Shown in pieces: positions 1 through 7,923 of a DNA stretch of 32,373 bases (positions are counted from its first letter, which is position 1; each line of letters begins with the position of its first letter). Made by a program: the position numbers and the translations under genes. Location of the stretch: assembly GCA_902805915.1 (NCBI GenBank), contig CADCUO010000236.1, positions 1 through 32,373 on the forward strand. Reading direction: 5' to 3'. A model generated the notes under the pieces. The model was not told the DNA's origin and made no database searches. It saw only the letters and a list, made by a program, of their open reading frames with translations. Source of the DNA: an uncultured Propionibacteriaceae bacterium. GTDB lineage: Bacteria; Actinomycetota; Actinomycetes; Propionibacteriales; Propionibacteriaceae.

Positions 1-894
1 CGCCTCCGGTTGCTGCACGTCCATGCCCACCCCGACGACGAGTCGAGCAAGGGTGCCGCGACCACGGCGAGGTATGTGGCCGAAGGCGTCCAGGTGATGG
101 TGGCGACCTGCACCGGCGGAGAGCGCGGGTCCATCCTGAACCCGGCTATGGACCGTCCCGACGTGCTGGCCAACATCGCCGACATCCGCCGGCAGGAGAT
201 GGACCGGGCCCGGGAGATCCTCGGCATCCAGCAGGTGTGGCTGGGCTTCGTCGACTCCGGCCTGCCTGAAGGGGACCCGCTGCCACCGCTGCCGCAGGGC
301 TGCTTCGCCACCGCGCCGCTGGACGAGGCGACTGCTCCGCTGGTTGAGGTGATCCGTCGCTTCCGTCCGCACGTGGTGACCACGTACGACGAGAACGGGG
401 GCTATCCGCACCCGGATCACATCAAGTGCCACCAGATCAGCGTCGCAGCCTTCGATGCGGCTGCGGACCCGCAGGCGTACCTAGATCTGGGCGAGCCGTG
501 GCAGCCGTTGAAGCTGTACTACCAGTTCACTTTCCACCGGGACCGGATCGTCGCCTTGGATGAGGCCATGCAGGCTCGCGGGCTGGAGTCGCCGTACAAG
601 GAACGGCTGGCGGAGTGGCAGCCCGATCCTGAGCATCAGCGGCGGCTGACCACCCGGGTACCGACGGCGGAGTACTTCCACGTCCGGGACCAGGCGCTGC
701 TGGCTCACGCCACTCAGGTCGACCCGGAGGGATCCTGGTTCACGGTGCCGCTGGAGGTGCACAAGCAGGCATGGCCGACGGAGGACTTCCAACTGGTCAA
801 GAGCATGGTGGAAACCTCGCTGCCCGAAGACGACCTATTCGCCGGGATCGCGGTCGCCGCGGAGCGCGATCGGGTGAGTAGAGTGCAGGTATGA
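1..894 (+). CDS. mca: Mycothiol S-conjugate amidase Mca (5' end cut by window)
   Basis: Zinc-dependent LmbE-type amidase that cleaves mycothiol S-conjugates so that the toxin leaves as a mercapturic acid and glucosamine-inositol is recycled. The reading frame is open from base 1, so only a few N-terminal codons are missing; the TTG at base 10 is not the likely start. The zinc motif AHPDDE lies at the N-terminus and the second metal motif, YPHPDH, about 135 residues in. The residues after the first motif are SSKG; a lysine here is typical of Mca, whereas the deacetylase MshB has a different sequence at this spot. The C-terminal part keeps the AHATQVDP stretch of Mca. Its length of about 298 residues fits the family (roughly 290). 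The stop overlaps the next gene (ATGA), as for Rv1082-Rv1083 in mycobacteria. Identification is secure. Confidence 0.95.
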   Translation, partial: RLRLLHVHAHPDDESSKGAATTARYVAEGVQVMVATCTGGERGSILNPAMDRPDVLANIADIRRQEMDRAREILGIQQVWLGFVDSGLPEGDPLPPLPQGCFATAPLDEATAPLVEVIRRFRPHVVTTYDENGGYPHPDHIKCHQISVAAFDAAADPQAYLDLGEPWQPLKLYYQFTFHRDRIVALDEAMQARGLESPYKERLAEWQPDPEHQRRLTTRVPTAEYFHVRDQALLAHATQVDPEGSWFTVPLEVHKQAWPTEDFQLVKSMVETSLPEDDLFAGIAVAAERDRVSRVQV

Positions 895-1190
895 CACTTC
901 TCGAGATTGACCCCAACGTGGTCAAGCCGGGATGGACGCCGCTGATCATCACCCTGCTGCTGGCCGGTGCGATGGTGTTGCTCTCCCGCAGTATGCGCCG
1001 GCAGTTCGGGAAGATCAACGTGCCTGACGAGCGTTCCGGGGTGGCGACGCCGGGGTCAGGGGTGGCTTCGCCGGGGCCAGCGGAGTCGCCGGATGTGCCC
1101 TTTCCTCATACTTCCGATAATCCTTCAGACGGCGACGCTGGCCGCCGCGTCGACCCGCGCCGTCCCAACGGATCCGGGCCACAGGTCTAA
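891..1190 (+). CDS. Small single-pass membrane protein, Rv1083-like position
   Basis: A 99-residue protein with one hydrophobic segment near residues 17-32 (TPLIITLLLAGAMVLL), then a basic SRSMRRQFGK stretch and a hydrophilic Gly/Pro/Asp-rich tail. It starts inside the stop of mca (ATGA overlap), so the two are probably translationally coupled. A small membrane protein directly downstream of mca is a recurrent actinobacterial arrangement (Rv1082-Rv1083), which supports it as a real gene. No catalytic motif is visible and its function is unknown; a link to mycothiol metabolism would be inference from position only. It is the last gene of the conserved block before the accessory region begins. 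Confidence 0.8.
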   Translation: MTLLEIDPNVVKPGWTPLIITLLLAGAMVLLSRSMRRQFGKINVPDERSGVATPGSGVASPGPAESPDVPFPHTSDNPSDGDAGRRVDPRRPNGSGPQV

Positions 1191-1212
1191 TCACCTTCTG
1201 CCTTCTGCCCTT

Positions 1213-1242
1213 TTGACCCACCCTGCATGTGAACGTTAACAT
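1213..1242 (+). promoter_or_regulatory. Predicted promoter of the araDA operon
   Basis: A TTGACC box (1213-1218) and a TAACAT box (1237-1242) are separated by 18 bp, a good match to a housekeeping sigma-factor promoter. The predicted start near 1249 gives a leader of about 33 nt ending in the strong ribosome binding site at 1271-1277. The operator at 1228-1241 lies over the spacer and -10, which suggests repression. Motif-based prediction only. Confidence 0.55.
1228..1241. promoter_or_regulatory. LacI-family-type operator
   Basis: The 14-bp sequence TGTGAACGTTAACA is palindromic at 6 of 7 base pairs, with a central CG typical of LacI/GalR-family operators. It covers the predicted -10, so a bound repressor would block RNA polymerase. 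An arabinose-responsive LacI-type AraR is the obvious candidate by analogy with other actinobacteria, but no regulator gene for it is in the window. Confidence 0.55.
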
Positions 1243-1281
1243 CCACGTCGAGGCGCGGGTTGCGCCACTAGGAGGAGACCA

Positions 1282-1410
1282 ATGACGGTCGATCGTGAAC
1301 GGGCCCTGGTGACCGGTGTCCACTCCGGCATCCCGCCGGGCCAGGCGATGGCGGCAGGCGCCGACGACGGGGCAGCCAGTGCCCGCGATGAGGAGGCGAC
1401 TCGAGCATGA
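1282..1410 (+). CDS. 42-residue ORF in the araB position; possible araB remnant
   Basis: Short ORF with an excellent ribosome binding site (GGAGGAG at 1271-1277, four bases before ATG) and an ATGA overlap with araD, so translation is likely. It is the first ORF of the operon, where araB (ribulokinase) often sits. Residues from about 9 (LVTGVHSGIPPGQA, then DDGAA) line up without gaps with the usual AraB N-terminus (VGVDFGT..GRA....DGAE), roughly 9 identities in 25 by eye, but the conserved DFGT phosphate-binding motif is lost. It may be a decayed araB with most of the gene deleted, or a leader ORF that couples ribosomes into araD. The similarity is short and from memory, so the remnant reading is tentative. 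Confidence 0.5.
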   Translation: MTVDRERALVTGVHSGIPPGQAMAAGADDGAASARDEEATRA

Positions 1411-2084
1411 CCATCTCAGCCGACATCGCCGAGGTGGTGGCCACGCTCCGCCGCGAGGTGAGGGACCTGCATGCCGAGCTGCCGCGGAACGAGCTGGTGG
1501 TGTGGACCGCTGGCAACGTGTCCGCCCGGGTGCCGGGCCATGACCTGTTGGTGATCAAACCCTCCGGCGTCAGCTATGACGAGCTGACCCCTGAGCTCAT
1601 GGTGGTCACCGACCTGGACGCCAAGCTGGTCGACGGTAACCGCGCCCCCTCCTCAGACACCGCCGCCCACGCGTACGTCTACAAGCACATGCCGGAGGTG
1701 AACGGGGTGGTGCACACACACTCCACCTACGCCACCGCATGGGCATCCCGGGGCGAGCCCATCCCCTGCGTGCTGACCATGATGGCGGACGAGTTCGGCG
1801 GCGAGATCCCGATCGGCCCGTTCGCGCTGATCGGTGACGACTCGATCGGTCAGGGCATCGTGCACACCTTGTCCGGGCACCGGTCCAGGGCGGTGCTGAT
1901 GCAGAACCACGGGCCGTTCACCATCGGCTCCAGCGCCAAGGCCGCCGTCAAGGCGGCGGTGCTGTGCGAAGAGGTCGCCCGGACCGTACACATCGCACGC
2001 CAACTCGGCGACCCGCTGCCCATCCCGCAGTCCGACATCGACTCGCTCTTCGACCGCTACCAGAACGCCTACGGGCAAAGATAA
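1407..2084 (+). CDS. araD: L-ribulose-5-phosphate 4-epimerase AraD
   Basis: Class II aldolase-fold, zinc-dependent epimerase converting L-ribulose 5-phosphate to D-xylulose 5-phosphate, the last step of bacterial arabinose use. At 225 residues it is close to E. coli AraD (231). Visible motifs are GNVSAR near the N-terminus, IKPSGVSY (phosphate binding), the zinc pair in VVHTHS, the third zinc histidine in QNHGPF, and a C-terminal tyrosine (RYQNAYGQR) matching the catalytic Tyr of the E. coli enzyme. The ATG has its own AGGAGG at 1391-1396, ten bases upstream, and overlaps the stop of the 42-codon ORF. araA follows after 10 bases, so the two are co-transcribed. The family also includes UlaF-type epimerases, but the araA neighbour settles the assignment. 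Confidence 0.93.
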   Translation: MTISADIAEVVATLRREVRDLHAELPRNELVVWTAGNVSARVPGHDLLVIKPSGVSYDELTPELMVVTDLDAKLVDGNRAPSSDTAAHAYVYKHMPEVNGVVHTHSTYATAWASRGEPIPCVLTMMADEFGGEIPIGPFALIGDDSIGQGIVHTLSGHRSRAVLMQNHGPFTIGSSAKAAVKAAVLCEEVARTVHIARQLGDPLPIPQSDIDSLFDRYQNAYGQR

Positions 2085-2094
2085 GGACCATGAG

Positions 2095-3594
2095 ATGACA
2101 ACGACGCCGTACTGCTGGTTCCTGACCGGAAGCCAAGGCCTCTACGGCCCGGAGACTGTTGCCCAGGTGGTGGACCAGTCCCGCCAGATCGTCGACCAGC
2201 TCAACGACTCAGCCAACCTCGGTGTGGAGGTCGTGTGGAAGCCGGTGCTGACCGACTCGGAGTCGATCCACCGGCTGATCCTAGAGGCCAACAGCGATCC
2301 CGACTGCATCGGCGTCATCGCCTGGATGCACACCTTCTCTCCGGCCAAGATGTGGATCGCCGGACTGGACGCACTGCGTACGCCGCTGCTGCACCTGCAC
2401 ACTCAGTCCAATGTTGACCTGCCGTGGGGCGAGATCGACATGGACTTCATGAACTTGAACCAGGCGGCGCACGGCGACCGGGAGTTCGGCTATATCCAGA
2501 CTCGCCTCGGGGTGCCCCGCAAGACGGTGGCCGGACACGTCTCCGACCCGGGTGTCACCGCCCGGATCGGCGCCTGGCAGCGCGCCGCGGTGGGCGCCGC
2601 CGCCGTCCGGTCGCTGAAGCTGGCACGTTTTGGCGACAACATGCGCGACGTCGCGGTCACCGAGGGCGACAAGGTGGAAGCGCAGCTCCGCTTCGGAGTG
2701 TCGGTCAACACCTGGGGTGTGAACGACCTGGTGGCGGTGGTCAACCAGGTCAGCGACGCCGAGGTCGACACTTTGGTGGCCGAGTACGCCGAGCTGTACG
2801 ACATCGCACCGGAGCTCGCCGTCGGCGGCGACCGGCACGAGTCCCTGCGGTACGGCGCCCTGATCGAGGCCGGGCTGCGCAGCTTCCTCACCGACGGTGG
2901 CTTCGGCGCCTTCACCACCAACTTCCAAGACCTCGGCGGGCTGCGTCAGCTCCCCGGGCTCGCCGTCCAGCGGCTGATGGCCGACGGGTACGGCTTCGGC
3001 GGCGAGGGCGACTGGAAGACCTCGGTAATGCTGCACACCGTCAAGGCGATGGCCAAGGGCCAGCCAGGCGGGACCTCCTTCATGGAGGACTACACCTACC
3101 ACCTGGGGGAGGGCAGCCATAAGATTCTCGGCGCGCACATGCTGGAGGTCTGCCCGACGATCGCCAAGGCCCGCCCGACGGTGGAGATTCACCCGCTCGG
3201 TATCGGAGACAGGGAGGATCCGGTCCGGCTGGTGTTCGACGCGGTTCCCGGGCCGGCTGTGGTGCTGGGCATCTGCGACGTCGGCGACCGGTTCCGGCTG
3301 GTGCTGAACGAGATAGACGTGGTGGACCCCGACGAGCCGCTGCCCAACCTGCCGGTGGCCCGCGCGGTCTGGGAGCCTCGACCCTCCCTAGCCACCTCGG
3401 CGGAGTGCTGGCTGGCCGCCGGCGGACCGCACCACACCGTGCTGTCCTCGGCAGTCGGTACCGACGAGCTGTACGATTTCTCCGAGATGATCGGCACCGA
3501 GCTGCTGGTCATCGACGCCGACACCACGCCCCGCGGCTTCGCCAAGGAGATCCGCTGGAACCAGGTCTACCACCGCCTCGGCCTAGGCGGCTGA
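2095..3594 (+). CDS. araA: L-arabinose isomerase AraA
   Basis: Cytosolic Mn-dependent isomerase that turns L-arabinose into L-ribulose. The 499 residues match the usual 500. The start [11 protein letters not shown] is the typical AraA N-terminus, and the conserved block [14 protein letters not shown] holds a metal-binding Glu; a further conserved His lies in GGPHHTVLS near the C-terminus. The ATG at 2095 has AAGGA at 2083-2087 (seven bases away); an upstream ATG at 2090 opens only a two-codon frame. With araD it makes two of the three arabinose-pathway enzymes. The kinase AraB and any sugar importer are absent from the window, so the pathway must be completed elsewhere. Confidence 0.96.
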   Translation: MTTTPYCWFLTGSQGLYGPETVAQVVDQSRQIVDQLNDSANLGVEVVWKPVLTDSESIHRLILEANSDPDCIGVIAWMHTFSPAKMWIAGLDALRTPLLHLHTQSNVDLPWGEIDMDFMNLNQAAHGDREFGYIQTRLGVPRKTVAGHVSDPGVTARIGAWQRAAVGAAAVRSLKLARFGDNMRDVAVTEGDKVEAQLRFGVSVNTWGVNDLVAVVNQVSDAEVDTLVAEYAELYDIAPELAVGGDRHESLRYGALIEAGLRSFLTDGGFGAFTTNFQDLGGLRQLPGLAVQRLMADGYGFGGEGDWKTSVMLHTVKAMAKGQPGGTSFMEDYTYHLGEGSHKILGAHMLEVCPTIAKARPTVEIHPLGIGDREDPVRLVFDAVPGPAVVLGICDVGDRFRLVLNEIDVVDPDEPLPNLPVARAVWEPRPSLATSAECWLAAGGPHHTVLSSAVGTDELYDFSEMIGTELLVIDADTTPRGFAKEIRWNQVYHRLGLGG

Positions 3595-3824
3595 CCTCCG
3601 CCGCGCTGAACCAGATCAGGACGGCACCGCCGGCGGCTCGGACGCTGCCTGCCCCGTACCGGACGAGTATTGGTCCGGGCTCCCCGGCGCGGGTACGAAG
3701 GAATCGTCTCAGCGCCGGTTAAGGTTTCACCTGGTTGGTGTCGTGGCCAGGGCGATCGGGCATGACGTCGTCTGGACTGTATCGGGGGATCGCGTGCCGG
3801 AACCGGGTGAAGTCTGGTGAGTCT

Positions 3825-5096
3825 GTGACTGAGGCAGGCACCAGCGGCTCCTCCACCCGCGGGCTGGCTGGCTGGGCCGTCGGGTACAGCTCATCCCTGC
3901 TGGCTGACCAGGTGTTCTTCCTAGCACTGACGTTTGCAGCTCTCCAGGTAGGTACTCCGGGGCAGCTCGGGCTGGTGTTGGCAGCCGGGTCGATCCCACG
4001 GCTGCTGATCTTGATGATCGGTGGCGCCCTGGCCGACCGGAGATCACCGAAGCGGATCACCGTCGCCACCGACGCAGCCCGCGCCGCAGTCCTGGCGGCA
4101 GCGGCTGTTGTGCTGATGCTGGGATCGATGACCACCTGGCAGCTCGTCAGCGTGGCGCTGGTGATCGGGGCGCTGGACGGGTTCTTTCTGCCCGCCGTTG
4201 GAGCGCTGCCGGCTCGGATCGCGCCGGTGCACGAGATGGGCCGGGTCGCGGCGCTTCGGACGGTCGCGCAGCGGGTGGCCCTGCTGGCAGCTGGGCCTCT
4301 TGCTGGCTGGTTGGTCCATATGTACGGCCCGAGCGCAGCATTCTGGGCTTCGGCCGCACTCTTTCTCGTGTCGGTTAGCTCCTTGGCGACGCTGACGCTG
4401 CACCCCTCTCCGCCGCCGCCACCAGGGCACTCAGACCCGGAGCGCGAGAGCAGCCAGCAGGAGTACGGCTACCTCAGACAGGCAGGAACCGCGTTGCGTC
4501 TGGTCCGCCGGCATCCGGTGCTGCCGTGGCTGCTGCTGCTGATAGCCGGGTTGAACTTCGGTTTCGCTGGACCGGTGACCGCCGGAATCCCCCTGCTCGC
4601 TACCGGGTCTCAGTGGGGTGCCAGTGGCGCAGGTCTTCTCCTCGGAGCGTTCGGGCTAGGTGCGGCAGCGACGGGGGTGGGTCTGATCTTCACCCGTTGG
4701 ATCCCTCACGCCGGGATGCTGGCGATCGGATGTGTCGTGACCATGGGAGCCGCTTTGGCGGCCCTGGGGTACGTGACAACGTTCCCGGCGGCATTGTCGG
4801 CGGCCGTCGTGCTGGGGCTTGGATCCGGGGTATGCGGCACCGTGATTCACGCGATGGTGCTGACCACCACTCCGAAAGCAGAGCTGGGTCGGGTGATGGC
4901 GCTGCTGTCGATCAGCATCGAAGGTGTTGTGCCGCTCAGCTATGCCCTGACGGGGCTCCTGGCCGACTTCACCGGAGCCCGCGCGACCTTCGTTGTGGGT
5001 GGGGTCATCATTCTCGCCACGGCCGCCCTGGCCGTGACCCGACCAGCGGTGAGGTCATTCGAGCTAGTTCGCCCGGCGGCCAGCCAAGACGCCTAG
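3825..5096 (+). CDS. MFS exporter, DHA3/EntS-like (probable drug or metabolite efflux)
   Basis: Integral membrane protein with about 12 hydrophobic segments in two halves joined by a charged loop (HSDPERESSQQEYGYLRQAGTALRLVRRHP). The A-loop motif GGALADRRSPKR after the second segment is the MFS signature, and the pattern ALDGFFLPAVGALPARIAP resembles the DHA3 (MFS_3, enterobactin-exporter-like) group. The ligand cannot be read from the sequence. The start is uncertain: the frame is open from TTG 3735, with ATG 3762 and GTG 3807 and 3825 as options. I chose GTG 3825 because GGTGAG precedes it and the extra residues look non-conserved. It lies between araA and the cellulase and is an exporter type, so it is unlikely to import arabinose. 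The 230 bases before it hold nothing I recognise. Confidence 0.85.
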   Translation: MTEAGTSGSSTRGLAGWAVGYSSSLLADQVFFLALTFAALQVGTPGQLGLVLAAGSIPRLLILMIGGALADRRSPKRITVATDAARAAVLAAAAVVLMLGSMTTWQLVSVALVIGALDGFFLPAVGALPARIAPVHEMGRVAALRTVAQRVALLAAGPLAGWLVHMYGPSAAFWASAALFLVSVSSLATLTLHPSPPPPPGHSDPERESSQQEYGYLRQAGTALRLVRRHPVLPWLLLLIAGLNFGFAGPVTAGIPLLATGSQWGASGAGLLLGAFGLGAAATGVGLIFTRWIPHAGMLAIGCVVTMGAALAALGYVTTFPAALSAAVVLGLGSGVCGTVIHAMVLTTTPKAELGRVMALLSISIEGVVPLSYALTGLLADFTGARATFVVGGVIILATAALAVTRPAVRSFELVRPAASQDA

Positions 5097-5117
5097 CTGC
5101 GTCGTAAAGATGGCCGC

Positions 5118-5165
5118 GAGGTGACTCCCTCGTCGGCTACGCTGCGTCGACGCGGGGTTCACCTC
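5118..5165. promoter_or_regulatory. Inverted repeat upstream of the GH5 cellulase gene
   Basis: Arms GAGGTGA (5118-5124) and TCACCTC (5159-5165) are perfect complements separated by 34 bases; a 10-bp palindrome GCGTCGACGC lies inside (5144-5153). It sits 33-80 bases before the cellulase start. It could be a regulator site or the end of the MFS transcript. It does not match the CebR box known from Streptomyces cellulase genes. Confidence 0.25.
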
Positions 5166-5197
5166 TTGGGGATTCACACCCATTAGGAAGTTTCCCC

Positions 5198-6742
5198 ATG
5201 AAACCCGTCACCTCACCCCTGCGCGCCCTCGCGGCCGCACTGGCGCTCGGGGCCATCGCTGTCAGCGGAGCGCATCTGTCCCACGTCCCTACCGCGTTCG
5301 CCGCGTCGCCCTCCGTCGGCTGGCTGCACACCTCCGGGTCGAAGGTCTTGACGTCGACCAACCAGGAACACACCATCAAAGCTGCGAACTGGTTCGGCCT
5401 GGAGACGTCGAACTGTGCACCGCATGGGCTGTGGAGCATCAGTCTTGACGCCGGCATGGCTCAGATCGCGTCGTTCGGCTTCAACACGATCCGGCTTCCG
5501 TTCTCCAACGAGTGCATCCGCGGCGCGGCCGTCAGCGGCTTAGACATCACCAGGAATCCATTGCTGGCCAACAAGACCCCCCTGCAGATCATGGACATCG
5601 TGATCCAGCGCGCTGAGGCGAACGGGCTCAGTGTCATCCTGGACCGGCACCGCCCGAGCTCCGCGGCTCAGTCTGAGCTGTGGTACACCCCGACCTATCC
5701 GGAGAGTGCGTGGATCAACGACTGGACCATGCTGGCAAAACGCTACGCTGCCAGCCCGACAGTGATCGGCGCCGACCTACACAACGAGCCACACGGCACC
5801 GCCTGCTGGGGCTGTACGGACGCCTCCCGCAACTGGCCGGCCGCAGCAACGCGAGCAGGGAACGCCGTCCTCGCCGCAAACCCCAAGCTGCTCATCATCA
5901 TTGAAGGTGTGGAGCGGCAGGCCAACGGCGAGTCCACCTGGTGGGGCGGCGGACTGTCTGACGTCCGCGCACACCCGGTCAGCCTGGCTGTCGGCAACCG
6001 GGTCGTGTACTCCCCCCACGAATATCCGGCATCGGTGTACCCGCAGAGCTGGTTCGCCGCTGCTAACTACCCAGCCAACCTGCCTGCGCAATGGGACAAG
6101 AGCTGGGGCTACCTGCACAAGCAGGGCATCGCGCCCATCCTGGTCGGAGAGTTCGGGACCAAGCTCGAAACGCGTTCAGACCAGCAGTGGCTCGAGAGCT
6201 TCGTTGCGTACCTGCAGAGCAACAAGATCGGCTTCGGCTACTGGTCGTTCAACCCCAACAGCGGCGACACAGGTGGTCTGGTCAAGGACGACTGGGTCAC
6301 TCCGCAAACCGCAAAGCTCACCGCACTGGCACCCATCTTGGTGACCGCACCGCCGACAACGCCGACGGCCACCCCCAGCCCAACCGCGACGGCCACGCCC
6401 AGCCCATCAACGCCACCCGCAACAACGATTCCGCCGGCAGGTGCGATCAGTGCGGCCTGGCAGCTGCAGTCGTCATGGCAGCAGGGCTATGTCGCCCAGG
6501 TGACCATCAAAGCCGGTTCGGCGACGCGTAGCGGCTGGACGCTGAAATGGTCTGATGCGAACGCGACCTCGGTCGTCAACGCCTGGGGCATGACATGCTC
6601 GGTCACCGGCCAGCAGGTCACCTGCCGTGGCGCGGACTGGGCCACGCACATCCCTGCCGGTTCCTCGGTCACCGTCGGTCTGCAGCTGAACGCCGCCGGG
6701 GGCGGCCCCTCCAACCCGTTGCTGGCCATCTCGTCACCGTAG
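5198..6742 (+). CDS. Secreted GH5 endoglucanase with C-terminal CBM2
   Basis: Exported beta-1,4-glucanase of 514 residues. Residues 1-35 form a signal peptide (basic start, hydrophobic core, AFA cleavage site before ASPS). The GH5 domain spans about 40-380: RLPFS with the conserved Arg99, DRHRP, the acid/base Glu197 in LHNEPHG, SPHEY (274-276), the nucleophile Glu318 in VGEFG, and Trp349 in GYWSFNP. A Pro/Thr linker covers about 383-415. A family 2 cellulose-binding module follows (about 416-512), with conserved Trp residues and a Cys pair. AGGAAG at 5185-5190 sets the ATG. It converges on the GH6 gene with only five bases between the stops. Its substrate is probably amorphous cellulose or a mixed beta-glucan, either from plants or the polymer made by the adjacent operon. 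Confidence 0.93.
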   Translation: MKPVTSPLRALAAALALGAIAVSGAHLSHVPTAFAASPSVGWLHTSGSKVLTSTNQEHTIKAANWFGLETSNCAPHGLWSISLDAGMAQIASFGFNTIRLPFSNECIRGAAVSGLDITRNPLLANKTPLQIMDIVIQRAEANGLSVILDRHRPSSAAQSELWYTPTYPESAWINDWTMLAKRYAASPTVIGADLHNEPHGTACWGCTDASRNWPAAATRAGNAVLAANPKLLIIIEGVERQANGESTWWGGGLSDVRAHPVSLAVGNRVVYSPHEYPASVYPQSWFAAANYPANLPAQWDKSWGYLHKQGIAPILVGEFGTKLETRSDQQWLESFVAYLQSNKIGFGYWSFNPNSGDTGGLVKDDWVTPQTAKLTALAPILVTAPPTTPTATPSPTATATPSPSTPPATTIPPAGAISAAWQLQSSWQQGYVAQVTIKAGSATRSGWTLKWSDANATSVVNAWGMTCSVTGQQVTCRGADWATHIPAGSSVTVGLQLNAAGGGPSNPLLAISSP

Positions 6743-6747
6743 CCGGC

Positions 6748-7923
6748 TTACCAGTTGGCGTTGCGGACCAGCTCGTCGGCGTAGTCGGGCCAAAACTGAC
6801 CAGCTGGCGGTTGTCCGGCCCGACAGGAGCCGTCGGACTCACCAGGTGGCTTGACCCACAGATAGCTGTCGACGAGTGACGTCGGCGCAGTCTGTGGGGC
6901 AGGCCCGAGCGCGCGGCCGGGTGGATTGCACCATTCCTCGGCCGGCGCCGGCCCGTTGCCGTTGCGACTGGTGTCCACGACGAAGGTCTTCCAGCCCAGC
7001 TGTGGAGAAATTTGGCGGCCATAGCCGATCTCGTCCTCGGTACGGCGGTAGTTGGACACATTGAGGGAGAAGCCGCGGGCCGCCGCCACTCCCGCCGCTG
7101 ACAATCGGCGGACCATCTCCGCTGCCGGTACCCAGCCGCTGTGTCCGGCGTCGAGGTAGACCGCAACTCCCTCGACCGGAGCCAGTTGTTGCGTCGCGGC
7201 TCGAAGCAGCTCGGTTCGCTGGGTCTGGCGGTCGGCGGGAAGCCGATCGAGCTGTCCCAGTGCATCCGGTTCGAGCACGACCGCAACGCCCGGTCCGGAG
7301 GAGGCGCCGCCGGCTCGCAGACCGGCGGTGAAGGCCTCGATCCAGGCGGTGTAGGCGGTGCCGGAGCTCGCGCCCCCCGTGGACGCGCCGCCGCAGTCCC
7401 GCAGCGGAATCCCGTACGCCACCAGGACTGCTACCTGTTGCTTCGACACAGCTCCCCGAACTGTGGCGGCTACCTGGGAGCTGAGAATCTTCGGCGTGAC
7501 CGCGGCGTCGGTGAACCAGACCGCCCTCGGCTGCTGCGCTAGTTTGCGGAGTCGGGCGGCCCGCTCCGGCTGACCTGCGGAATCAGCACTCTTCGCTGCT
7601 TGCTCGGCCTGCGGGTACGGCGGGGTCCACAGCGGGCCGCGAGCAAAGGGGGACGGAGGGGCTGCCGCGGAAGGGGGCGCTTGGGACTGCTGCGCGGCGG
7701 GCATCGTGGCCGCCTGCACCGCGCAGGCGGCTCGCAGCTCAGCGTCCGGGTCGCTTGACACCTGCCCGCTCGGGCTTGCCACTGCGGTCGCCAGCGCGAC
7801 GGCGAGCACCATCGCGATAGCGGCGCCGACGATCCAAGCGGTGCGGCGCCGGCCACCAAGAGGTCCGGAGAAGCGGCGGCGCAAGACGCCGGCCTGCTCC
7901 GAGGTCGGCCTGGTCGTCGTCAT
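6748..7923 (-). CDS. GH6 cellulase, membrane-anchored or secreted, no CBM
   Basis: Family 6 glycoside hydrolase of 391 residues. A basic N-terminus (RRRFSGPLGGRRR) precedes one hydrophobic segment (about 29-50), so it is a signal anchor or signal peptide, followed by an Ala/Pro/Gln-rich spacer to about 95. The catalytic-domain motifs match the family: RDCGG (Asp176), VLEPDAL (Asp220, the expected general acid), YLDAGHSGW (Asp258), NVSNYRRTEDE, and WVKPPGESDG (Asp364). These correspond to Asp79, Asp117, Asp156 and Asp265 of Thermobifida Cel6A. It is the last gene of the exopolysaccharide operon; its ATG overlaps the stop of the synthase gene (ATGA). By analogy with CslZ in Streptomyces and BcsZ in proteobacteria, it probably trims or releases the nascent glucan rather than digesting external cellulose. 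Confidence 0.9.
   Translation of the reverse strand: MTTTRPTSEQAGVLRRRFSGPLGGRRRTAWIVGAAIAMVLAVALATAVASPSGQVSSDPDAELRAACAVQAATMPAAQQSQAPPSAAAPPSPFARGPLWTPPYPQAEQAAKSADSAGQPERAARLRKLAQQPRAVWFTDAAVTPKILSSQVAATVRGAVSKQQVAVLVAYGIPLRDCGGASTGGASSGTAYTAWIEAFTAGLRAGGASSGPGVAVVLEPDALGQLDRLPADRQTQRTELLRAATQQLAPVEGVAVYLDAGHSGWVPAAEMVRRLSAAGVAAARGFSLNVSNYRRTEDEIGYGRQISPQLGWKTFVVDTSRNGNGPAPAEEWCNPPGRALGPAPQTAPTSLVDSYLWVKPPGESDGSCRAGQPPAGQFWPDYADELVRNANW

Noticed and set aside
1-894. MshB deacetylase instead of Mca
   Set aside because: The residues after HPDDE (SSKG, with Lys) and the C-terminal blocks fit Mca, and the small membrane-protein partner fits the Rv1082-Rv1083 order.
2281-3192. Reverse ORF of 303 codons opposite araA
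   Set aside because: Antisense shadow of araA; composition rich in His/Gln/Val/Gly with no recognisable fold.
3735-5096. Arabinose importer
   Set aside because: The MFS protein has DHA3/EntS-like exporter features rather than those of the sugar-porter family, and it is separated from araA by a 140-230 base gap.
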